The position numbers were made by a program, and so were the translations under genes. This document shows positions 1 through 5,111 of a stretch of DNA of 8,124 bases, in pieces. The notes beneath the pieces are model-generated. The model was not told the origin of the DNA, searched no databases, and worked only from the letters and a program-made list of their open reading frames with translations. Position 1 is the stretch's first letter; every line of letters begins with the position of its first letter. Origin of the DNA: Faecenecus sp036648855 (GTDB taxonomy: Bacteria; Bacillota_I; Bacilli_A; RF39; UBA660); assembly GCA_036648855.1 (NCBI GenBank), contig JAVWCU010000042.1:1-8124 (forward strand), read 5' to 3'.

Positions 1-98
1 TTAGTTTTATTAATAGTACTTAGTTTATCTTTTAATAGACTAAAGTACCCCCCCCCCGGGATATTTCCAGCTTGTTTTAACACTCTCTTATCCTTCAT
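1..98 (-). CDS. Partial unknown ORF containing a ten-G tract
   Basis: I do not recognise this protein. The reading frame opens at an ATG (98-96) and stays open to the left edge, giving 32 visible residues. It begins MKDKRVLKQAGNIPGGGYF and continues with a Lys/Leu-rich stretch. AGG (109-107) and AAGG (114-111) lie upstream at usable Shine-Dalgarno distances. It starts 61 nt after the yqeH stop on the same strand, so it is probably the next gene of that operon. Bacilli often have aroE, yhbY or nadD after yqeH, but the visible residues resemble none of their starts. Codons 14-17 are made from a run of ten G. With nine or eleven G the frame would stop within about three to six codons after the tract. 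It could be a genuine switchable gene, a small protein, or a gene damaged by a homopolymer error. Only the 5' end is visible. Confidence 0.5.
   Translation of the reverse strand, partial: MKDKRVLKQAGNIPGGGYFSLLKDKLSTINKT
48..57 (-). repeat. Ten-G homopolymer tract (C10 on the plus strand)
   Basis: Ten consecutive C on the plus strand, followed by GGG, form a pure GC block in very AT-rich DNA. On the minus strand the tract occupies nucleotides 42-51 of the left-edge ORF. No other G or C run in the window is comparable. G/C tracts of this length near the start of a gene are typical slipped-strand (contingency) elements in other bacteria. They are also common sites of sequencing error. Confidence 0.9.
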
Positions 99-114
99 AC
101 TTAGTACCTACCTT

Positions 115-129
115 ATACAATTATTGTAT
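115..129. repeat. 15-bp AT-rich inverted repeat between yqeH and the left-edge ORF
   Basis: ATACAAT and ATTGTAT are perfect inverted arms around one central base. As RNA they could fold as six base pairs with a three-base loop. The repeat sits just upstream of the AAGG/AGG ribosome-binding region of the left-edge ORF. On the minus strand no T-run follows it, so it does not look like a terminator for yqeH. On the plus strand CTCTTTTT follows, but no plus-strand gene is seen there. It could be an operator, a small leader hairpin, or chance. Confidence 0.35.
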
Positions 130-159
130 CTCTTTTTAATAGCAATTACAAGTTCTTCT

Positions 160-1167
160 TTAAATAATAGAATCTCTAGTAAATACTTCTACATTTTTAT
201 CTATATATAAATCTATCTGACATTTATCTACTACTTTAACCCAACCTAATCCATTTATAACTAAATCATCCCTATACTTCATATCATAACTAGTCTTAGC
301 TAAATCTTTTAATCTATCTTGTTTTAAAGCATTCATCTTTTTAACTACAACATTATTAGACATATAAACAGTAAAACTATTCTTCTCCCCCGCTACATAA
401 TCAATTCTAGCTAAATCATCTATTATTAAACACTGCCCCTTCTTTATTGCAAAAGTAGATGGCTTCATTTCAACTTTAGAATTAACTCTCTTTAAAGTAT
501 CATTATCAATATAATTAACTAAATTACCTCTATCTACCAAACCTGGTGTATCTATTAATGTTAAATCTTTATTAAGCTTAATTTCCACTTTATTTAAAGT
601 AGTAGAAGGAAGTGGTGAAATAGTTAATTCTCTAGTATCATCAGAATAGTTCTTCATCATTTGATTAATTAAACTACTTTTACCAACATTAGTATGTCCT
701 ACCACATATACCTTTTTACTATTCTTATATTTTTCTATTTTACTATATAATAAATCCAATTGATAATTATTCTTACAACTAATAATAACTATATCTAAAT
801 AACTATCTGTTAATTCCCTTATATATTCTAATATTTTCTCATCTTTAACACTCTTAGGTAAAACATCTCTTTTATTTAATACTAAAATAGTATTATTAGA
901 GATATATTCTCTAATATAATTAATATCTTTATCTAAATTACATAAATCTACTATAAATAAAACTAAATCTTTAGTTTTACCTACACTCTTTAAGATATTT
1001 ATATAATCTTCATTAGACTTAGTAATAATCTGATATTCCCCATAATTTTTCATTCTAAAACATCTCTGACATAAATCATTTTCAACAGAAGTAACATATC
1101 CTTCTAGTAGCATATTAGCGTCTTGTAGTTCAACTCCACATCCTATACAGGTCTTTACCTTAGTCAT
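160..1167 (-). CDS. yqeH: Ribosome biogenesis GTPase YqeH
   Basis: This is a circularly permuted GTPase of 335 residues. In Bacillus, YqeH is needed for 30S subunit assembly and acts in the cytoplasm (family knowledge). The N-terminus has a four-cysteine zinc-finger pattern, C7-x2-C10 and C33-x2-C36 (CIGCG and CQRCF). The G motifs appear in permuted order: G4 NKRD at 98-101, G5-like SCK at 130-132, the P-loop GHTNVGKSS at 157-165, the G2 threonines near 189-190, and G3 DTPG at 206-209. The C-terminal third ends in a GLGWV segment (306-310) and VEVFTRDSII, as is usual for the family. The protein is somewhat shorter than Bacillus YqeH (about 366 residues), with no motif missing. Its ATG lies inside the end of yqeG (8-nt overlap, ATGACTAA). 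AGAGG sits about 8 nt upstream, within yqeG, so the two are probably translationally coupled. The gene ends in TAA. Confidence 0.95.
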   Translation of the reverse strand: MTKVKTCIGCGVELQDANMLLEGYVTSVENDLCQRCFRMKNYGEYQIITKSNEDYINILKSVGKTKDLVLFIVDLCNLDKDINYIREYISNNTILVLNKRDVLPKSVKDEKILEYIRELTDSYLDIVIISCKNNYQLDLLYSKIEKYKNSKKVYVVGHTNVGKSSLINQMMKNYSDDTRELTISPLPSTTLNKVEIKLNKDLTLIDTPGLVDRGNLVNYIDNDTLKRVNSKVEMKPSTFAIKKGQCLIIDDLARIDYVAGEKNSFTVYMSNNVVVKKMNALKQDRLKDLAKTSYDMKYRDDLVINGLGWVKVVDKCQIDLYIDKNVEVFTRDSII

Positions 1168-1678
1168 AATACTTACCTCTTTCTAATAGTCCTTGTTTCT
1201 TATAATAATTAAATATCTTCTTTTCTATTAAACGACTTATACTAGTAATTGCTAAATCCTTTTTACCTAAAGGATCTACTAAAATAGTTTTAATTTTATA
1301 TCTCTTTCCTGCTAATATATCAGTTAACAGTTGGTCTCCAATAATAATCATTTCTTCTTTAGAACAGTTAAACTTTTTCGATATTTTCCTTAATCCCTTA
1401 GTAAATGGTTTAAATGCAAAAGATACTAAAGTAATATCTAATCCCATTAAAAAACTTGTTACTCTCTTTTTAGTATTATTAGAAATAACAATAATCTCAA
1501 AGTTAGCACTTAACTCTTGAAATAATTTTTTAGTTTTAATGCTAGGCTCAGTTTCTTTTATTAAACCAATAGTATTATCTAAATCAAAGATTAGATATCT
1601 AATATTAGCTTTTTTTAATTTACTATAATCAATTGTATAAATACTCTTTTTATACATACTAGGAAGAAATAAATTCAT
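1160..1678 (-). CDS. yqeG: YqeG family HAD-IIIA phosphatase
   Basis: This 172-residue protein belongs to the small HAD-superfamily phosphatases called YqeG. All HAD motifs are visible: motif I FDLDNT (31-36, nucleophile D32 and acid D34), motif II SNN (66-68), motif III K90-P91, and motif IV GDQLLTD (114-120). The N-terminal MNLFLPSMYKK resembles the usual start of the family, which supports this ATG. An AGGTGAT Shine-Dalgarno lies three bases before it. The physiological substrate of bacterial YqeG is not settled. Its constant pairing with yqeH suggests a role linked to ribosome assembly (inference). The last eight bases overlap the start of yqeH. TATAAT lies 16 nt upstream of the ATG, so the pair has a likely promoter of its own. 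No terminator separates it from the deacetylase gene 48 nt upstream, so read-through is possible. Confidence 0.93.
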   Translation of the reverse strand: MNLFLPSMYKKSIYTIDYSKLKKANIRYLIFDLDNTIGLIKETEPSIKTKKLFQELSANFEIIVISNNTKKRVTSFLMGLDITLVSFAFKPFTKGLRKISKKFNCSKEEMIIIGDQLLTDILAGKRYKIKTILVDPLGKKDLAITSISRLIEKKIFNYYKKQGLLERGKYYD

Positions 1679-1700
1679 ATTATCACCTAGGTCTATTATA
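1679..1700 (-). promoter_or_regulatory. yqeG compact promoter and Shine-Dalgarno module
   Basis: On the minus strand this reads TATAAT (1700-1695), AGACCT, AGGTGAT (1688-1682), AAT, then the ATG of yqeG. Transcription normally starts about 7 nt after a -10 hexamer. That puts the predicted start at the first A of AGGTGAT and gives a leader of about 10 nt. No good -35 is visible: the hexamer at 17-bp spacing is TATCTT. The -10 lies in a 14-bp perfect palindrome (1694-1707), which may simply reflect AT-richness. The same layout occurs at sigK and truB. Confidence 0.55.
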
Positions 1701-1726
1701 TATAATAATTACTTAAAAAGATATAA

Positions 1727-3250
1727 TTAGTTATTTATAGCTTGTTTTACCATAGAGGTATTCATATCTATTGCTTCAAAGGTATAACCTTTAGCCATTA
1801 TACTTTTAATAACATCTTCTATAGCATCAGCTGTATAAGATTTAACATCATGCATCAATATCATATTAGCCTTATCCTTACTTAAATACTTATTAATATT
1901 ACTGACAATCTTTTTAGGATCTTTAGTATCTCCTGCATCTCCTGATGAAATATTCCAGTCATAATAACGATAACCTCTATTAATTACCTCTTTAGCTAAA
2001 TAAGTCATAATTCCTTTATTGTAACGCCTACTAATAGTATTAGAACTACCTCCCGGGAATCTAATAATCTTAGAATCTAACCCCGTTATTCTCTTAACTC
2101 TATTACTAACTATAGATAAGTCATTAAAGTATGACTCTGCGCTTGTATAACAGGTCTTATAGTTATGAGATGCTGTATGTAGCCCAACTGTATGCCCCTC
2201 TTCATATTCCCTTTTAATTAAGGCATCTGAGCCATTCATTGTTACAAAGAAAGTAGCTTTAACATTATACTTCTTTAATACATCTAAAATCCTAGCTGTA
2301 CTATTATTATCTGGTCCATCATCAAAAGTTAAATAAACAACTCCAGCCTTCCCTATTTCTTTATTAATACTCTTAGTAACTATAACCCTTCTTGTTACCT
2401 TAGCAGTATTACCCTGTTTATCTGTAACACTATAAGTTAATATATAAGTCCCAACTACATCCTTATTAACCGTTCCTGATACCGAAATAGAACTAGTATA
2501 ATCCCCCTCACACTCATCTATAGCCGTATATCCTTCTTCCTTATAATCTGTCCCCACTAACTGATATACTGTATTACCACCCTTTAAAGTAATAACAGGA
2601 GCCTCTTTATCCACATAATTTACTTTTCTAGAAATACTAAAACTATTATTACCAGAATCAGTAACACTATAAGTAAACCCCGAATCAGTCTTATCTATTT
2701 TAACTGAAGAACTTAAATCCTTATCATAATTATCAGTAACTGTATATCCTTCTTCCTTATAATCTCTCCCTGGACAACTATTAGTCTCTAATTTCCCTTT
2801 TAAAGTTATAACTGGTTTTTCATTATCAATAACAGTAACTATTCTTTTAGCAGTTTTACTAATTAATAATCCCTTATAAGTATACTTAATAGTATATTTA
2901 CCTAACTTAGTACTATCGACATTCCCACTTATTTTAATATCCTTATTAATCTTTTTCCCAAATCTTTCTAAGATTACTCCCTCTTCTTTATAAGTATTAG
3001 GATAAATTATCTCAGTCTTATAACTACCATTTAATTTAATACTAGGTAAAACAAAAAAATAATAAAGAGCAAACAAACTACTTAATACTACTAATACTAT
3101 AGATAAAACCATTATAGTATTAGCTTTATTCCATTTTCTTACTACTTTATATTGATCATAATCAGGCACTATACTAGAACTAGCTATTTTATTCTTAGGT
3201 GTTATTAATTTATTCTTCTTTGTTAATTGTTTCTTTTTCTCTATTTTCAT
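1727..3250 (-). CDS. Membrane-anchored polysaccharide deacetylase with Ig-like repeats
   Basis: This is a carbohydrate esterase 4 (NodB-domain) enzyme, probably acting on peptidoglycan or another wall glycan outside the cell. Numbering is from the ATG at 3250 (507 residues). A basic N-terminus precedes one membrane segment (about 45-68), which predicts a type II membrane protein. Three Ig-like modules of the DUF5011/Big_3 type follow (about 71-142, 143-214, 215-293), each with a YKEEG motif (87-91, 164-168, 236-240). The NodB domain has TFDDGP (308-313, base D310 and metal ligand D311), HTASH (metal ligands H358 and H362), RFPGG (397-401), WNISSGDAGD (432-441) and a final MHD with H467. The catalytic set is complete. 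The frame also opens at a GTG at 3262, but that GTG forms part of the GAGG Shine-Dalgarno six nt before the ATG, so the ATG is preferred. PgdA-like de-N-acetylase activity is inferred; the exact substrate is unknown. Confidence 0.9.
   Translation of the reverse strand: MKIEKKKQLTKKNKLITPKNKIASSSIVPDYDQYKVVRKWNKANTIMVLSIVLVVLSSLFALYYFFVLPSIKLNGSYKTEIIYPNTYKEEGVILERFGKKINKDIKISGNVDSTKLGKYTIKYTYKGLLISKTAKRIVTVIDNEKPVITLKGKLETNSCPGRDYKEEGYTVTDNYDKDLSSSVKIDKTDSGFTYSVTDSGNNSFSISRKVNYVDKEAPVITLKGGNTVYQLVGTDYKEEGYTAIDECEGDYTSSISVSGTVNKDVVGTYILTYSVTDKQGNTAKVTRRVIVTKSINKEIGKAGVVYLTFDDGPDNNSTARILDVLKKYNVKATFFVTMNGSDALIKREYEEGHTVGLHTASHNYKTCYTSAESYFNDLSIVSNRVKRITGLDSKIIRFPGGSSNTISRRYNKGIMTYLAKEVINRGYRYYDWNISSGDAGDTKDPKKIVSNINKYLSKDKANMILMHDVKSYTADAIEDVIKSIMAKGYTFEAIDMNTSMVKQAINN
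2526..2549 (-). repeat. 24-nt direct repeat, copy 1 (Ig-like module 3)
   Basis: The 24 bases from 2526 to 2549 are identical to 2742-2765. They encode the DYKEEGYT region of the third Ig-like module of the deacetylase. The two copies are 216 bp apart, exactly 72 codons, which is one module length. The repeat is therefore in frame and could support gain or loss of a module by recombination. Confidence 0.8.
2742..2765 (-). repeat. 24-nt direct repeat, copy 2 (Ig-like module 2)
   Basis: This is an identical copy of 2526-2549, encoding the DYKEEGYT region of the second Ig-like module. The first module has a related YKEEG motif (DNA near 2980), but its DNA has diverged. This suggests that modules 2 and 3 duplicated more recently or have been converted by recombination. 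Confidence 0.8.
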
Positions 3251-3281
3251 ATATTGCCTCACTTATTTCTATTTCGCTCTA

Positions 3282-3310
3282 ATTATACTAAATATACTTT
3301 TTTAAGTCCA
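3282..3310 (-). promoter_or_regulatory. SigA-type promoter of the deacetylase gene
   Basis: On the minus strand, TGGACT (3310-3305, four of six matches to TTGACA) is followed by a 17-bp spacer and a perfect TATAAT (3287-3282). The predicted start is near 3275, leaving a leader of about 25 nt before the ATG at 3250. Confidence 0.6.
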
Positions 3311-3323
3311 TAATAACCAACTT

Positions 3324-3345
3324 AAAAAATGTCAAACAAGTGACA
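3324..3345 (-). terminator. Weak terminator or operator after the TIM-barrel gene
   Basis: TGTCA (3330-3334) and TGACA (3341-3345) form an inverted repeat with a six-base spacer. On the minus strand it is followed directly by TTTTTT. It begins three bases after the stop of the TIM-barrel gene, so a weak intrinsic terminator is the simplest reading. The stem is only five base pairs. It also lies just upstream of the deacetylase promoter, so a role as a protein-binding site is possible. Confidence 0.4.
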
Positions 3346-3348
3346 AAT

Positions 3349-4251
3349 TTATTTTACCCTATTATTTTGTTTTAATTCATTAAAGAAATAACTGTCTCTT
3401 AACCTCATAGCTCCTAACTCTTCACTTTGATAAGTACGACTAATAGTAACAGGTCTTATATTTAGTTTTAAAATAGCTTCTATATAATCATTAGCTTTAG
3501 GATAATAAGTTGAATTAGAGTCAAATAAAGATAATTGTCCTAGATGTTCTTCCCCAAAAGTCTTAGGGCATATTACTCCATGTTGATAAGCAATAGGACA
3601 AATAGAAACCATTAATTTTGGTAATACTTCCATACCTAAACTAGCTATTACTTGTTTGAATATATGAATTATCTTTTCTCTATTAATTAAAGTTCCCCCT
3701 AAATAAGCATGAAAATTCATTAAATTAATATATGGATAAGTATGTAACTTCTTACAAAGTAATAATAACTCTTCTAAACTACCAAATTCATTAATTTTTA
3801 AAGCCGGTTCAAAATGAATATTAATCTGAGGATATTTCTTAATTATTGGTCCTATTTCTTTAGTTAATCTATTTATTAAAGCTGTTATATCTGCTTCTTT
3901 ATTACTAAGTCCAAGTCCCACTACTAAATCTGAACAACTAAGTTTACTAGCTTGTTCTAAAGCCCTTTTAAGCTGGTTAAGACTAAATAACTGAGTATTT
4001 CTATTAGGAGAAATAAAGTCTATATTCTTAGGTGCATGGAGGCTTAACTTAATCTTATAAATACTAGCCAGTTCTCTATATCTATTAGCCCTTTTTTCAT
4101 TCATAAAAGTTCCATATGTCCAGTCTAACTCTAAAGCATTGAGGTTATGTTCAAATAACCATTTAAAAATATTTTCTCTTCTACTACCAAGTTCACTACT
4201 AAAAAAGTTCTTAGGATAACCATAAACTCCAAAGATAGGCTTTTCATTCAT
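3349..4251 (-). CDS. Divergent endonuclease IV-like / sugar-isomerase-like TIM-barrel protein
   Basis: The 300 residues fit the AP endonuclease 2 / xylose-isomerase-like TIM-barrel superfamily, close in length to endonuclease IV (about 280). Visible family marks are ALELDW (39-44), LHAP (71-74, aligned with E. coli Nfo H69), HFEPA (146-150, E148 near Nfo E145), NFHAYLGG (179-186, H181 near Nfo H182), and GEEHLGQ (233-239), resembling the late HxxLG block. Several expected zinc ligands are missing: the second-site histidine is replaced in VVGLG (110-114), the DxxH aspartate is N or M, and the late ETP glutamate region reads SRTYQSEE (271-278). These alignments were made by eye. The protein may bind fewer metals, use another metal or act on another substrate, so I do not call it a DNA repair nuclease. 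It starts at ATG 4251 with a weak AAAGTGGG Shine-Dalgarno and has its own promoter, between the sigK terminator and the deacetylase gene. Confidence 0.7.
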   Translation of the reverse strand: MNEKPIFGVYGYPKNFFSSELGSRRENIFKWLFEHNLNALELDWTYGTFMNEKRANRYRELASIYKIKLSLHAPKNIDFISPNRNTQLFSLNQLKRALEQASKLSCSDLVVGLGLSNKEADITALINRLTKEIGPIIKKYPQINIHFEPALKINEFGSLEELLLLCKKLHTYPYINLMNFHAYLGGTLINREKIIHIFKQVIASLGMEVLPKLMVSICPIAYQHGVICPKTFGEEHLGQLSLFDSNSTYYPKANDYIEAILKLNIRPVTISRTYQSEELGAMRLRDSYFFNELKQNNRVK

Positions 4252-4303
4252 CTATATTACCCACTTTCATATTCTTAAATCACTAGAAATATTTATTTCT
4301 CTT

Positions 4304-4312
4304 ATTATAACA
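4304..4312 (-). promoter_or_regulatory. Extended -10 promoter of the TIM-barrel gene
   Basis: The minus strand reads TGTTATAAT, a perfect extended -10 (TGn plus TATAAT). No -35 is recognisable; the position at 17-bp spacing falls in the T-run of the sigK terminator. The predicted start is near 4297, with a leader of about 45 nt. The placement just after the terminator supports independent expression of the TIM-barrel gene. Confidence 0.6.
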
Positions 4313-4324
4313 TAGGATGATTTT

Positions 4325-4351
4325 AAAAAAAAGAAAGGATTATAAAATCCT
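4325..4351 (-). terminator. Intrinsic terminator of sigK
   Basis: On the minus strand AGGATT and AATCCT form a six-base-pair stem with a four-base loop (plus-strand arms 4336-4341 and 4346-4351). A T-rich tract, TTTC followed by eight T, comes directly after it. It begins about 9 nt after the sigK TAG. The AAGGAGG at the left arm looks like a Shine-Dalgarno but has no start codon at a suitable distance. Confidence 0.85.
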
Positions 4352-4359
4352 CCTTAATG

Positions 4360-5067
4360 CTAGTATTCTTCTTGATAATGATTCTTATTTTTCATAAATT
4401 CTCTAAGTATTTTAGTTAATGCTCTTTTTTCTATTCTAGAAACATAACTTCTAGAAATACTTAATTCTTTAGCAATAACTTTTTGAGTTTGTTCATCTCT
4501 ATTATTTAAACCATATCTTCTTGATAATATTTCCCTTTCTCTAGGACTTAAAATAGTCAAATATTTATTTAATAATTCTAAACTATCTCTTTTACTAATT
4601 TCATCAACATAATCAGGACTAACAGTTTTTAATATATCAACTATAGTTATCTCATTACCATCCTTATCAAATCCTACTGATTCATTAATAGAAATATTTT
4701 TCAGGTTTTTATTATTACTTCTAAAATACATAAGTATTTCATTTTCTATACACCTAGCACAATAAGTAGTAATTCTAGTCCCATGGCTCTTGGAAAAAGA
4801 ATCTACTCCTTTAATTAAACCTATAGTTCCTATACTAATTAGATCATCTTGATCATTTATAGAATGCTCAAACTTTTTCACTATGTGAGCTACTAATCTT
4901 AAATTATGTTCAATTAGCATATTTCTAGCTTCCTTATCCCCTAACCTAGCTTTTTCTATATAGATAGCTTCCTCTTTAGGAGCTAATGGTTCAGGAAAAA
5001 CATTATTAGAGTAAGATGCTGTAAAAAAAAGTGCCCCCTTAATCAGATGGAGTAAATTAAAAAGCAT
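4360..5067 (-). CDS. sigK: RNA polymerase sporulation sigma factor SigK (pro-sigmaK)
   Basis: This 235-residue protein is a sigma-70 family member very close to Bacillus SigK, the late mother-cell sporulation sigma factor. The block ARNMLIEHNLRLVAHIVKKF (47-66) is a family hallmark. Region 2 includes DDLISIGTIGLIKG (74-87) and the -10-recognition helix RITTYCARCIENEIL (98-112). Region 4.2 has a helix-turn-helix (about 194-221) with SISRSYVSRIEKRAL. The hydrophobic first 18 residues, followed by YSNNVFPEPL, match the pro-sequence that SpoIVFB removes in Bacillus, so the product is probably made as an inactive, membrane-bound precursor (inference). The gene is uninterrupted, with no skin-like element. 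The ATG is fixed by GAGGTGAT three bases upstream. It follows murE by 44 nt with no clear terminator between, and it has its own -10 and a strong terminator. SigE is the close relative, but the N-terminal sequence favours SigK. Confidence 0.92.
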   Translation of the reverse strand: MLFNLLHLIKGALFFTASYSNNVFPEPLAPKEEAIYIEKARLGDKEARNMLIEHNLRLVAHIVKKFEHSINDQDDLISIGTIGLIKGVDSFSKSHGTRITTYCARCIENEILMYFRSNNKNLKNISINESVGFDKDGNEITIVDILKTVSPDYVDEISKRDSLELLNKYLTILSPREREILSRRYGLNNRDEQTQKVIAKELSISRSYVSRIEKRALTKILREFMKNKNHYQEEY

Positions 5068-5091
5068 ATAATCACCTCACTAGATTATATG
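5068..5091 (-). promoter_or_regulatory. sigK compact promoter and Shine-Dalgarno module
   Basis: The minus strand reads CATATAAT (5091-5084), then CTAGTG, AGGTGAT (5077-5071), TAT and the sigK ATG. The eight bases also differ by only one from the Bacillus sigmaE -10 CATACAAT, which would suit mother-cell expression. No convincing sigmaE or sigmaA -35 is seen. An inverted repeat, ATGTT/AACAT (5089-5102), overlaps the upstream edge and could be a regulator site. The predicted start is at the first A of AGGTGAT. Confidence 0.5.
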
Positions 5092-5111
5092 TTTTTTAAC
5101 ATTATTAAGAC

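Noticed and set aside
111..190. A second minus-strand frame past the yqeH end, open for about 24 codons (including KEELVIAIKK) and stopping at TAG before the left-edge ORF
   Set aside because: It has no start codon, the yqeH C-terminus already ends in the family-typical way, and the stretch is short enough to be chance.
1694..1707. Perfect 14-bp palindrome TATTATATATAATA upstream of yqeG, considered as an operator or terminator
   Set aside because: It consists only of A and T, has no T-run after it on the minus strand, and is largely explained by the -10 box in AT-rich DNA.
3311..3340. TTGACA on the minus strand, considered as a second -35 for the deacetylase gene
   Set aside because: The best -10 at 16-18 bp spacing matches only about three of six bases, and the TTGACA is part of the inverted repeat after the TIM-barrel gene.
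4345..4356. AAGGAGG on the minus strand after sigK, looking like a ribosome-binding site
   Set aside because: No start codon follows at a usable distance; the bases form the left arm of the sigK terminator.
4360..5067. Phage-like skin element interrupting sigK
   Set aside because: The reading frame is continuous through all sigma regions, with no insertion or recombinase gene.
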